Source of the DNA: Phascolomyces articulosus
Taxonomy: Eukaryota; Mucoromycota; Mucoromycetes; Mucorales; Lichtheimiaceae
Assembly: GCA_025677815.1 (NCBI GenBank)
Contig: JAIXMP010000064.1
Coordinates: 62,001 to 126,000 of the forward strand
Direction: 5' to 3'
DNA length: 64,000 nt
Shown: piece by piece, positions 38,924 to 50,852 of the stretch
Layout: every line of letters starts with the position of its first letter
How positions within the stretch are numbered: the stretch's first letter is position 1
Position numbers and translations under genes: made by a program
Notes under the pieces: generated by a model
Seen by the model: the letters and a program-made list of their open reading frames with translations, nothing else
Told to the model about the DNA's origin: nothing
Databases searched by the model: none

Positions 38924-40372
38924 CTATTGGACATGCTCATAATGTTCAACTTGCGCATTTAACATCTTATATATATTTGACATTCTTGTTTCCGCTTTTC
39001 CTTTATCTTCTACCAACGTAATCACTTTGCCTCCACGAATTCCTCCGGGACCCAATCTTCCTGTTCGTCCTGCCATATGTACATATCCACCCACTGATTT
39101 TGGTTCTCCCAAAATGAAAACATGTGATACATTTCCGATATCCATCCCACGGGCTGAAAATTCTGTTGCAATCCATAATGGTGTGGCGCCATCTTCTTCC
39201 TCGTTACTATTACGTTGATCATAATCTCGGATATCACGCGCCCTTACACCGTATTCTGCGAGTTGTCTTGCTACATCGGACGTGCTGACTGAGGTATCCA
39301 CAAAAAGCACACCATTATGAACCTGTTCGATTTCATTTAATACTGCTACACTTTCAATTAATGATACTTGATTATTATATTCATAATCGGATGAATCTAC
39401 AAGTTGCTGTTGCTGTTGTACGGGGTTCTCTTTTTCCATTTGTTCGTCGATATTATAGAGTGAGCCAATATTGCGAATTTCACCTCTGGAGACAAACAAA
39501 CAATAGTGCTGTGTTTGTTTACTCACTGCTTCTACATTTTTGGTAATATCAACAAACACAGGATTGTAAGTCCAGCCTTGCATTCGCATCCAATGCCTTA
39601 ATGGACGGTTTAAAGTAGCTGATGCTGCAATAAGTTGAGGTTTCTTTTTGTTTTTAGTTCTAGTATTGGTATTGAGCTGTAACAAATGATTGACCAGTGT
39701 TTCCGTTGGTTTTGGATTGGATGCCCGTTTCTTTTGTTTTTTTAATGGAGCATAACGTGTTGGTAATCGTAAAGCTTGGTCAGCTTCTTCAATAACAATA
39801 CAGTCGATGTTATGAATAGGTATTGTATTTATTGAATCGAGCAAGTGCGCTGGGGTACCAATCAGTGTATGTGATGGGAGAGAGGTGTGTTTATCGTTTA
39901 CTATACTTTGGGCATGATAGGCTGCTGCTGCATTCAATGATGTACCATCCATAAGGAGATGCATCCAGCGTTCTATTTGTACAGCAAGTTCTTGATTCGG
40001 AACAATATAGAGAGATCGTAGTTTTCTTTCATTTTGTGATTCATGTACAAGTTTTGATGCCAACGCAACAGCAATACCAAACGTTTTTCCTGTGCCCGTT
40101 CGATCCCTTAATAATAAATCATGGCCTGATTGAATTACAGGAATAAATCGCGATTGAGCTAAAGTTGGTTCTTCAATACCAAAATGTCGTTGTAAATTGT
40201 TGCAAATAGATTGAGAAACATTGAGATCCTAGAAAAGATATAAATAAATGAGTTTTATTAAGAAGAAATGAAAAAGGTTTATGTAGAATAAGCCAAATAA
40301 AATTCTATAAACCTTAAAGGACCGTGTCGCATAACAACGTCGAAATATTATTGAAGTTGGCTTTGACAACAT
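38924..40372 (-). CDS. DEAD-box family RNA helicase, mitochondrial (Mrh4/DDX28-like)
   Basis: Two exons (40313-40372, 38924-40228) join in phase to 454 residues. Exon 1 is exactly a presequence, MLSKPTSIIFRRCYATRSFK. The helicase core shows the Q-motif region (EEPTLAQSRFIPV), motif I RTGTGKT (about 63-69), motif Ib LIGTPAHLL, motif II IEEAD (about 166-170), motif III ASATLNRP, and in the second domain the GVLFVDTS strand, ATEFSARGMDI (motif V) and HMAGRTGRLGPGG (motif VI). Motif II reads EEAD instead of DEAD, and motif VI has HMAGR for HRxGR. Mrh4 and DDX28 act in assembly of the large mitochondrial ribosomal subunit. Convergent with the focadhesin-like gene, with only 91 bases between stops. 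Confidence 0.85.
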
Positions 40373-40778
40373 TATTTTTATCTGGTCATAGATTTGTGAG
40401 GAAAAAAAAGAAATTACTAGTTGGTATATAATACTTCGGTTGTGTAACTATAAGAATTCGAAAGGATAACTAGGTATGATAGATGTATATTCTTTTAATC
40501 CTTATTAATAATATTTTACGTAGAACACGCAATGTCGTTATCCAAACTGCACGCGTCTTATCCTGCACTAAACTCAAGTCTTATATATATTCTATATGGT
40601 CACAGCATCTTTTAAGAATTCATAAAATTGGCAGTATTGCTTAGACTTCGGCTAAGCGCTTTTATACGCTGAGCAATAAAATAAGTGATGTCCCCACGCT
40701 AAATATGGAAACGCTATTTAGCCTTGTTTCATACCGAACTATTTCCACAATTCTGAAGGTTCAACCGCTCTTTCAATC
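40373..40778. promoter_or_regulatory. Divergent promoter region, helicase / kinase
   Basis: No gene seen in the 406 bases between divergent start codons. Less simple in composition than other spacers, with an imperfect palindrome around 40640-40670 (TTGCTTAGACTTCGGCTAAGCGC contains CTTAG/CTAAG arms). Confidence 0.4.
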
Positions 40779-42411
40779 ATGTCTTTTTTTAGTTCTATAT
40801 TAGATGCAGTTTATGTCGCGGTTGGGTGCTGTATTCCTGATGCTAACATTAGCATCAATGGTCGCGCATATCGAATCGTCAAATTATTAGGAGAAGGGTA
40901 AAGTATTCTACCAAGATAGAATCTCGATAATATGAATAAGTAACCTAAAAGAAAGTAAAGGAGCGAGAAAAAAAAAACATTGGCTAATCATCTTCACACA
41001 TAATTAGTGGTTTCTCATTTGTATATCTTGTTGAAGATGGTTCTGGAAATTTATATGCAATGAAGAAGATCCGATGCACACTTGGTACAGAAGAAGCTAA
41101 AGTTGCTCAACGTGAAGTAGAAGTGTACCGACTATTTGAACATGAACATATTATTCGGATGCTGGTAAGTGTGTTTATATTGAAATAAAATAGCATTCAT
41201 AACGGCTCTTCTTTTTAACGGATATATATCTTTGCTAGGATTCAGCAACAATAAGCGAAAGTGATGGAAGCACGACCATTTATATTTTTCTCCCCTATTA
41301 TAAGGTATAAAAGTAAGAAATCCTATTTTAAACCTACAACTCTAATCCCAATAACATATATCCCATTTAGCGAGGCAATTTACAAGATGCTATTAATCGA
41401 AATCAACTTTACAAACGTCATTTCACAGAAGCACAAATGCTTCATTTGTTCCGGGGTGTCTGTTCTGCCGTGGAGTTTATGCATGATTATCGGGGCTCTA
41501 CTGGTGCACGGACAGGCTATACAACAAAGAACCCCATCTTGGACGATGAAGGAGCAGAGCAACACTCTCAACAACAGCAGCAAACGAAACCATTGTTAAG
41601 CTCAACTTCACAGCAAGAATCATCGTCCGCTATTGAGACACATGCACCTGGAAAGGAAGGAGAAGTAGTACCTTGGGCACATCGTGATATCAAACCTGGG
41701 TAATAATATAAAAATATTAATATAGAGGATAAGACCAATAACCTTACGATATAATATAATCATATAGCAATGTATTAGTATCGGATGACGGAGAAACACC
41801 TATTTTGATGGATTTTGGATCTGCATGCCGGGCACGTATCGAAATCCATAATCGACAGGAAGCATTGAAACAACAGGTAAAAGGAAAGGCTATTTTTGGA
41901 TGTTTGTTTCTATTAAAAGGATGATAATCAACTGAAAATTATGTATGTTATTCCATTTAGGACTTAGCAGCTGAACATTGTACAATGCCATTCAGAGCAC
42001 CCGAACTGTTTGATGTCAAAACTGAAACTGTATTGGATGAAAAGGTTGATATCTGGTCATTAGGGTGTACTTTATATGCTATGGCGTATGGTCAATCACC
42101 ATTTGAGAATAGTGATCAAGGTGGGTCCGTAGCATTAGCTGTTTTGAATGCCCAATACAGATTCCCAACAGAGGGTGAATTGGCTAGTCTGTATTCCACT
42201 GAGTTTAAAGAATTTATTTCATGGATGTTGACTGCAGATCCAAAATCCCGTCCTAATATTCATCAGGTATATAGACCATGAAAAGTACAAGGAGGTAGAT
42301 GGAGAATATCAAGGTTAGCCAATTTCTAAACTATGAGAAATTTTCATTTTATAGGTGATTGAAAAGACGGATGATTTATTGAAACGAAGACCACAAGAAA
42401 ATACGGAATAA
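40779..42411 (+). CDS. STK16/Env7-like serine/threonine kinase (NAK family)
   Basis: Seven exons (40779-40897, 41008-41164, 41239-41304, 41371-41699, 41768-41876, 41961-42266, 42355-42411) join in phase to 380 residues. Kinase landmarks are GEGGFSFVYLV (P-loop, about 38-48), AMKK with the ATP lysine at 59, HRDIKPGN with catalytic Asp 220, MDFGSA with Asp 239, and MPFRAPELF, then VDIWSLGCTLYAMAYGQSPFE. The GGFSFVYLV loop and HRDIKPGNVL fit the NAK group, and size fits yeast Env7. The pair Cys17-Cys18 near the N-terminus could be palmitoylated, as the N-terminal Cys cluster of Env7 is. A polar Gln/Ser-rich insert of about 60 residues (155-215) sits directly before the HRD motif. Env7 is a vacuole-membrane kinase restraining fusion, and a similar place is inferred. 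Confidence 0.88.
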
Positions 42412-43111
42412 AAGAAAACTTTATATGAATCAAGTTTTCAGTTTATATATTAAAATATCTATTTTGCAAACTACATCCCATCCCATACCTCTTTAAATCT
42501 AAAAAAAAAAATAGCATATTCTTATCATCTGCTCCTACATATTCACACCATCACACAAATGAAAGCTCTTTATCTTATTTGTATCCATATCCATTTTATA
42601 TTAATAAAAATAGCCCAAACATGACAGAAACTAGAAGCGATTCAACTCTGTATTACTATATTCTAGTGAACAAAAGAAGCAAACAGCAATAATTACGAAC
42701 AAAAAAAATAAAGAATGGAAAGGAATGCCAATAACAAGTTTATACACGAAAATATTTATAAAAAAAAGACTTTGAAAATATGATCACGAGGCTATTATAG
42801 ATAACGCACAGTCCTATTTTTGTCCTTCCAGATAAAAGAATAGTAGATGACGTTTGTGTATCCATGGAAAATAGATACTAAAAATATTATCTGATCAGCC
42901 AAACTTTACGCTTACGATTTTTGCTTATCAAGAAATTCCATATCGGGACAATGATGATCACTTACACAATATAGACGCTTTATCTTGAAAGAGAAAGGAC
43001 AAGAAAACAATGTACAAGAAGCAGTATATAATTAATAAATATTAAAATATATAAACTTATACTTTATAGTACAACAAAGTTACAAAAAGAAAAAGATAAT
43101 TTACAGAGCTT
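42412..43111. other. Convergent 3' region, kinase / GATA factor
   Basis: No gene seen in 700 bases. AT-rich, no open frame of interest; holds the two 3' UTRs. Confidence 0.5.
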
Positions 43112-45385
43112 CTACGGACGTGGTGATAGTGGGAGATGACCGGGCGTGTTACCATTGTTTTTATTTAGTGGCGCTAATTGAAGACGAAACGAAGTGTGGA
43201 TGCTATTCGGGGGTGATGGATCTGTTAGATTAGGTGTTGTTGGTCCCGTCACTGACCGAAAATCAGGATCAATAAAACGAGTAGATGTTAATGATAGTGA
43301 GGGTGATGATGAAGATGTTTCTAAGCAATTTCTATTTTTTGTATTTATTTCAGGTGACGTAACTTTCCCTGACATATCTTTGATGGCACTTGCTACTCGC
43401 TTGCGATAAAGGCCAGTGGCCAACGACGTTGATGGCGTAAAAGCAGATCGATATAAATAATCATTTCCACCTACACCATTGCTTCTAGAATTGGAGTTAC
43501 CACTGTAAAGAGGACTTGAAATCGATGCCTCTGGTGACGATATAGTTGAAGAAGCTTGGTGGTCACCCGGTTGATGTTGCTGACTGCTTGAGACAGCTGC
43601 GGCTGCTCGAAGCATCGTGATAGTTGATTCCAAAAGGTTGTTTCCTTGCGATGAAATATCACCTTGTGGTAAAACAGTATTGACGTTACTATTATTGTTG
43701 GTATTATTCTTTAATTGTTGGTATATTATCGATAGTTTATCAACAAGACTGTTCGCTCCAGATGAGGGTGATGAAGGTGATGTATCGTTCAATGGAAAAT
43801 GTTCTGTTGTAGTCTGTGCTAATGGTGAAGGCTCAGTAGATGGCGATTGTTGCTGCCCTGATGACGAGCTCAAAGTATTAGTGTTTTTTTGCAAGAATAA
43901 ATAAGATAATAACTTGTTTATCGTAGATACTTCTGTCTGCAATTCATCTCGTCGAAACTGAAGTGCCTGTCTAAATTTATCCGGCTCAAGCATCAAACTG
44001 GTCAACGCGGATGTGATCGATCCCAAGGATGAAAGAGGATTGCTTAATGATGATGCTGCCGATAAGCGGGAATGAGTTGAAATGTATTCATTTATTATAC
44101 TAGTATTACCTCCATTTGACATCAATGTACTTAAAATGTCATCAATTTGGCTTTTATTCAAACTGTCATTTGTTGATTGTGCTTCGTTGTTCATATTTCG
44201 TATAGCAAAAAGTAAACGTATGCCTGTCAGCAAAGCATTGTCATGGTTTGTCAAGTCATCATTTACTAGCAAAAAACATCTTTTTAGCACGATTTACATA
44301 TATTAGATTGATAATAATAATAATAATTTGATAAACATACCAAGGTTACTCTTATTGCTACTACTGCTGCTGCTACTACTTCTTCTTCTCTGAGATTCAC
44401 GCTCAGAAGCTGCATCTGCTTCGTTCAATTTTCTTGTGCGCCAATGCTGTTGTGTTGGCATATCATTACGTGAATTTTCTGTATGTGAATTGTCTAACGT
44501 TATTGCTGGACTATAATCCTGACACATTCTGTCACTGTGTTGGCACTGTTGTCCATGGGTGTAAAAGGATGGATTATTTTTATCATGGCTAGAATTGCCA
44601 TTACTATTATTAGGATTTCGATCTTTATGGTATTGACATTGATGATGATGATCAGGTTGATGTCGTTGTTGTTGACTGTAGCTGTTCATACTGAATCGTT
44701 TCCGGCGCTTGATAACATTACGTTTCATAGAGATTGGTCTATGTACATTGTGAAGCTTATAATAAAGACCACATGCATTGCATATTGTATTTCCATTTTG
44801 ATCCCGTCGCCATAGAGGTGTAGTTGTTGTTTCGCAGTTAAAACATTGAGTTGGGGGACCATCCACCCATCTAGCCGTAGATGTTTTACTGCTGGTACTT
44901 TGACCAACTGATATCCTCGTTGCTTGTTGCGATTGATATTCTCGGCATCCATCCATCTGATGATCATTGTCATGGCTGTGCATTGGTGTTGCTGTTGTAC
45001 TCAATCCTTCCGTTTGTGATGTAGTATGGGTGCTATTTACTTCAGATGGAGGTGTAGTAGATATTACACTGTTACCTGTGGAATAGTCAAAGCGGGGATG
45101 GCGGTGATGAGCTGTTGCTAGTTCTGCATCATTGTAGTGCTGTTGTTGTTTATTACCATTATCAAATTTCAAAACGGTGTTGCTTTCATTTTGTAAAGGA
45201 TAATCACTAGCTAGAGTGCGATTACTACGGTCGCTGCTACCAAACAAATAATGTTGAGCGCTATGTTTCCAAAGATCGTTTGATTCTAGTACAGGCAAAT
45301 CATTATTGCTAGGTGGATAAAGCTGTTGTGTGGCCGAGTTTCTTCTTGGTGGTGGTGTTGTTGTTGTTACTTCTCGTACATTCAT
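43112..45385 (-). CDS. GATA-type zinc-finger transcription factor
   Basis: Two exons (44341-45385, 43112-44265) join in phase to 732 residues. The single finger is C181-x2-C184-x17-C202-x2-C205 with [20 protein letters not shown], followed by [21 protein letters not shown]. That basic tail resembles the C-terminal finger of fungal iron regulators (Sre/Urbs1) more than AreA-type nitrogen regulators. No Cys-rich iron-sensing linker or second finger is visible. The N-terminal third is Ser/Thr/Gln/His-rich. The C-terminal half has helical parts ([20 protein letters not shown] and [19 protein letters not shown]) and Ser/Pro/Asn-rich linkers. The start is the first in-frame ATG; the frame is open further up to a tag acceptor near 45456, so an upstream exon is possible (gtaagt on the minus strand near 45885-45890). 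Confidence 0.85.
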
Positions 45386-46201
45386 TATATTTTTTAATGC
45401 TATTCTTTTGGCCGAATAATCACTTAACGTCGGAAAAGGCAACAGTAGTTGTCTATTCAAATATTTAAATAATAAAAATAGGTTTTGTTAAATTATTCAA
45501 ACTTAAAGCAAGTAAAAACAAAAGAACAATAAAGTGAAAAGAGAAGAAAGAGATAAACCGAAACCCCATGTATACAATGAGATAAATAATTAGTTACTAC
45601 TCTTAATATGGAATTCTTGATTAGCAGATGATAAATAAATTTATGTTATGGGTCCTTTTTTTGGACATTTGGACCACTGTAAATAAAAAGTGGGTGGATA
45701 AGATAACAACAAAATAACCCAACAGAATGAAAATTAGTAGAATTTTTTTTTCTATCATCAAAAATAAAACAGTTTCAAAGTTATATTATATATTACATAA
45801 AAATATTTTTATACTTTATAAAATGCACTTATATATTAACACAACATTTGTTTAATGTTAGAATAATATTATACATTCATCATTACTTACTGAATCTGAT
45901 AATTTAAAATAAGAATAATGAGGAAACGGATAGATTCGGGTACATATCCTTTTACAACAAAGGGAACAAAAAAAATTGATAAAGAGTAACCGGTCCGTGA
46001 AGTTAAGTTTATAGTAAAGAGATTGAATATTTTGTGTGGGGATATATGTATATACATCAGCACTATGTATAATAAGTTATATGTAGTAATAATGTTTGAT
46101 ATTAAGGAGTCCTTTGTTGTCACACATGTGAACCCTATTTTGGCAAACAAGAGATAAGAAAAAAATAAACTCGTTTCCCTCGCATTCTTTTCGTTCCAGT
46201 C
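45386..46201. promoter_or_regulatory. Divergent region, GATA factor / carboxypeptidase
   Basis: No gene seen. On the minus strand an acceptor-like ttgaatag near 45456-45460 and a donor-like gtaagtaatg near 45880-45890 could bound an intron in the leader of the GATA gene. The minus-strand open frame at 45887-46150 is hydrophobic but matches nothing I know. Confidence 0.4.
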
Positions 46202-48638
46202 ATGAAAGTCATGTTTGCAATAGTTACCACAATAACTACTCTATTAATACTTGGCCTTGCAACAGTACTTCAATTCCCATGGCATTTTCGTTTTTATTCT
46301 TCTTCTCCTTCTTCCATTCCTGATTCTGATGCTAGATTTAATACCTTTCATCTTGAATCTCATTCATTGAGAGTAAAAAGGTCAGATATTTGTGGTTCGA
46401 ATAAGCAGGTAAAAAATATGATATTTTTAGCCACTTTTTTTTGTATCTCCATGTGATCAACAATTACGGTATAATACTAATAATTTGTCTAATAGTATTC
46501 AGGTTATGTTGATAATCTAAATACAAATGATCATTTATTCTTTACTTTTTTCGAGTCCTTGCGCATTACTGTTACAACAGATACTAGTGCCAAAGAAGAA
46601 AAAGGAACGGGTCCGCTTGTGGTAACGTCAGTGTGTGATTATTTATGAAAGATAAACGGAGATTCAGATATTAAAAAAAATAAGATAATATGTATGTACT
46701 TGGTTTATACCACTATTGTTGTTAGCTTTGGTTAAATGGAGGGCCCGGCTGTTCCTCGCTGACTAGCGCCATGACAGAATTAGGGTAATGTTGCTGCGCA
46801 GAATTTTCTTTATATATGATAGCAAGTGACTTAAAACCTAATATTATTCCTTGTGTGAGAGTATGTAATAGACCATGTGTTGTTAGTTCAGTTCATAATG
46901 AGGTGGAAACAAATCCATACAGCTGGAACACAAAATCAAATATAGTTTTCGTCGATCAGGTATTGACCACTTAAAAGCAAGTTTTCGGATCCTTGGAAAT
47001 CTTGCAATTTTATTACTAACCTCGAGATATAACAATATTATCGTTAAAAAAAAGCCTGCCAATACTGGATTCAGTTATGGTAGTTACCATGTTAAGAATT
47101 CAAAGGAAGCTGCTCGTGACATATTTATGTTTTTGCAACTCTTTTTAATGGCTTTTCCCAACCTCGCAAATAGTCAACTGCATATCGCTGGGGAATCGTA
47201 CGGTAAGCATATATTTAAATGGAGTTCATATTTTATATGACTGTAATATGATAAGATTATCCTTTTGTCAAGACTAATGAATCATCTTTCAAATATATAA
47301 TAATATAGCCGGTCATTATATCCCTGCAATCGCTAGTGAGATATTGATTCAAAACAATGCTGCCCAGTTCCATCTTTTGAATCTCAATTCCTTGTTAATT
47401 GGAAATGGTTGGGTTGACCCTCGAACGCAACTTAAGTATTATGAACCTTATGGTTGTGCAAATGATAGTTCATGTAAGTATAGTGCATAACAATAATTAG
47501 AAATGGATAGCAACGAAAAAACTTAATTATTATTTATGATTTTTTTTTTCTTTAGATAAACCCATTTTTGATGATGCGACGTGCAAGAAAATGCAAGCAT
47601 CATCTCTTACATGTCAAAAACTTATGAACGCATGCTACAAGTATCAAAATAGCGTTACATGTGTTCCTGCAGGCCTTTATTGCCAAAGAACACAACTGGG
47701 CCCATACGATAAAACTGGACGCAATGATTTTGATATTCGTATTCAATGCTATGAAAACAGTGAACTATGTTACAATATTACAAATAGTATGAATGCCTGG
47801 GCAAATACTCCAGAAATTAAACAAGAGCTAGGGATAGATTCAGTGAAAGGTACCTTTACAACTTGTAATGATCGGGTTGCCTATCGTTTTGCATTATCTA
47901 GTGATATGTAAGTCTTCCTTTCCTCAACAAAAAGTGCACCAATATTATTTGAAAATTCCCCGGTACTGTGTTATGCTTCCAATAATTTATAATCTATAAT
48001 TATATTTTATTGTATTTGTGCCGTACACTAGGTCAATTAGTTACGGACCAAAAGTAGCTGAAGCTTTAGAAGCTGGTGTTCGTGTATTGATATATGCTGG
48101 TAAATAACAAAAAATTACATGTTATATAATTAAGCTTGTTTTATAACATTTGAGATTCTAATATTATTATAGGCGATATGGACTGGACATGTAATTGGTA
48201 AGATGTGATATATAAAGAAAAAGGGCAATCGACATTCTCTTGTTATAGTATCTTGAATTGATAAACATATTTAATTTTGTGATAAAAGGTACGGTAGTTT
48301 AGCTTGGACAATTGAATTACCTTGGTCAGGGCAACTCGGATACAGCGAATCCCCCGATCTAGATTGGTATAGTGCAAGGACGGGTAAACTCGCTGGTCAA
48401 TCACGTATATACAAAAATTTGATGTTCTTAAAGGTGAACAATGCTGGTCATTGGGTAAGAAAAAATTGTTCGTTTTTTACAGAATAGAAAGCTGATGTTG
48501 TTATCACGCACTATTATTAGTATAAGCATATCAAAGTGACACACATTATTATCATTATGTTACTAGGTTCCATATGATCAACCTGAACATGCAATGGAAA
48601 TGTTCAGTACCTGGATTGAGAACCGCCCGTTTGGATAA
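46202..48638 (+). CDS. Serine carboxypeptidase, carboxypeptidase Y-like
   Basis: Eleven exons (46202-46408, 46496-46621, 46726-46784, 46872-46959, 47055-47202, 47309-47473, 47556-47907, 48032-48099, 48173-48197, 48289-48454, 48567-48638) join in phase to 491 residues. It removes C-terminal residues from peptides in the vacuole or outside the cell. An N-terminal hydrophobic segment (about residues 4-26) is a signal peptide or anchor. Family landmarks are [11 protein letters not shown] (oxyanion region), [15 protein letters not shown], the nucleophile Ser 208 in HIAGESYAGHYIPA, Asp 408 in [10 protein letters not shown] and His 467 in [15 protein letters not shown]. Many paired Cys and several N-x-S/T sites fit a secretory protein. 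The pro-region (about 27-65) is shorter than in yeast CPY. Exon 9 is only 25 bases and carries the catalytic Asp. Confidence 0.93.
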
Positions 48639-49755
48639 CAAGTATTGACGATATTTGTCTATTTATTCTTCTTTTTTTGTTTGAAAAAAGCAATTGCAAT
48701 TAATAAATAAAAAATTATCAATGGAAGTTAATTAATCTGTTATATCGTATAACAGATGGCGAAAGATAGAAATGGATATACCAGTAATTACAGCACCATT
48801 ATTGTATTTTTCCTGGTAACTAATTTTGTTTTTACTCATTATTCCAAGAACGAAATATTCAATAACTGTATGTTGTTGTTTGATATGAAATGATTCTTCG
48901 TTATTGATCCAAGTTGTGCATATGTATTCCATTTCGAAAAAAAAACGTTAAAGAGAAGAGAATAAGATCTCACTTTTTTTAAGGTAACAGATAATTTTTT
49001 TAGCAGCAGGGCAACCCCAGCAGTGTTTCCAAATGAGTTGCTAAAATAGATGCGCTGGGAAAAAAATGCCGATCGTTGCTAAACTACAAATTCATTCAGG
49101 TAGTTGCTAAAAAAATCATTTAGCAACTCCAACTGCTGGAAAAAATCATCTGCCGCCAAAAAAAAAAAAAAAAAAAACGGGATGTAAAATAGAAATAGCA
49201 TCAAACCTACTGCTGGGGTTGCCCTGAGAGTTGTTATATTTTGACAACGATTGGGATTTTATTTCCAGCTCATCTATTTTAGCAACTCATTTGGGAAATT
49301 ATCACTGTTGCTATTTTCCAAAAATTACCGCTTAGCAACGCTGCTGGGGTTGCCCTAAGTATATCATAGGTAATCTTAAATTAATGATATTTTTACCACC
49401 CAGACATTATCACTGAGATCCATTGGGAATGGTTATAAATAATAATGTAAAGTTTCTTTGCTCTACGTATTCGATTTTTATTTAAAAAAATGATAAAACT
49501 AAGATGCTCTACATATTAAGCATTGATGAAGTTAATATTTGTAGTGGCTATTAATTAGAAGCTGTCAAAATTTTGCGCCCATTCAGTCATATATATATAA
49601 AAGGATGGTAGAAACTGTCAGAGATGTATCAGCATAGACTACAGCTGTCGGTTAAAGCGAACACTGACACTAGCATAAAAAAACTAATTTAAAGTTTATC
49701 TATTAAATCAAGCAGGAATATATGCTATTTATTTTTATTCTTTATGGTCATTAAA
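48639..49755. other. Convergent 3' region carrying a foldback element
   Basis: No protein gene seen. The middle (about 49008-49356) is an inverted-repeat element described separately. The rest is AT-rich 3' flank of two convergent genes. Confidence 0.5.
49008..49356. mobile_element. MITE-like foldback element with 16-base terminal inverted repeats
   Basis: The 16-base AGGGCAACCCCAGCAG at 49008-49023 is repeated perfectly as its reverse complement at 49341-49356, and again at 49210-49225. A second perfect inverted pair of 24 bases lies inside: 49029-49052 and 49271-49294 (key core GAGTTGCTAAAATAG). TTGCTAA/TTAGCAA units recur throughout. There is no open frame that could be a transposase, and the total is about 350 bases, which fits a non-autonomous miniature inverted-repeat transposable element. 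I cannot see clear target-site duplications. The internal copy of the terminus suggests a nested or partly duplicated structure. Confidence 0.75.
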
Positions 49756-50852
49756 TTAATGCGTAATCTCTATAACAACACCAATAATCAAAAATGAACT
49801 TAAAAAATAGGAAAGTAGACCACTCTTTCTATCAACGTTACTAGCATTGGATTTTACTGTCTGCGATTTCATAGCTCCATGACCGACCGTGCGTGAACTA
49901 TCATTATGTTTACCATCATTCGAAGGTGTATTATAAGATTCAGTTACCAATGGTTCAGCCACTGTAGATGAGGCAGGAGTGCCTACATTAGACGGTAAAA
50001 TTGTAGCCGAAGCCGAAGTAGGCTGTAGTTCATTACCAGGTGCCACTGGGTTTTGGGGTACAATTGGAGCAGTATCTTCGCCTAGTTATATACGAAATGC
50101 ATTATGGGATTAGCGTAAGAAATAAATGTATACTGATTACTTTTGCTCATAATCATGTTCTTATATTATACTTGCCAATTTCTATGAAGAATGATCCAGA
50201 AATACATTTTGCAGTTTCTGAATTACCCAGGATTACGACATCTATCAAATAAACCCAATAAATGAATGATTAATACATATGAATAAATTATCATCGGATG
50301 GAAATACACCAAAAATTGATAATCGTCAAGAAAAGATACTTACAGTTATCATTTGGAACTATGTTGGCTGGTAGCTTGATGGAATATTTTCCTGGTTGTG
50401 CTGGCACTTCACTGGCTACTTTTGCAACATCAATATATCCTCCTTCTTCTGTAGGTTGGGCCAAAGTAATTGCGCTGATACTTTTATCGTTAATTCCACT
50501 CCTATTATACCATACAATTATAGTAAAGCTGTGCATCAATATTCATCATCGATTGGTATTGTAATTAAACAGTTTCATTTATTTATTGTTACCATCGTAT
50601 GGATACCATTTGACCTGTTTTCCATATTGTTCCTTTCATAGGAACCATCACTAAATAATTTATTAATTTATCAAATAAAATTTATATTGCATTAGTGTAA
50701 ATAATTGAAATCCCATGATCACAAGTGATTATTAATATATACTCTTTATTGTTACCTGAACATCCTTCTTGTGGTTTTGAATATGCAGAGGCAGTAAAAA
50801 GGATCATAATGATCTTTATTACAGTCATCAATTTAACGTAATTGCAGTCCAT
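49756..50852 (-). CDS. Secreted Ser/Thr-rich, probably GPI-anchored surface protein (Kre9/Knh1-like domain)
   Basis: Five exons (50756-50852, 50593-50650, 50344-50528, 50176-50241, 49756-50081) join in phase to 243 residues. The intron after 50176 starts GCAAGT, a GC-AG intron. An N-terminal signal peptide is visible (MTVIKIIMILFTASAYS, cleavage near residue 26). Next comes a beta-type domain with GTIWKTGQMVSI, SAITLAQPTEEGG, PAQPGKYSIKLPANIVPNDN and YVVILGNSETAKCISGSFFIE. This is the layout of the fungal Ser-Thr-rich GPI-anchored/Kre9-Knh1-like domain. A Ser/Thr/Asn/Pro-rich stalk follows, and a C-terminal hydrophobic segment (GLLSYFLSSFLIIGVVI) that could be a GPI signal or membrane anchor. 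The family is linked to cell-wall beta-glucan assembly, and that role is inferred. Confidence 0.65.
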
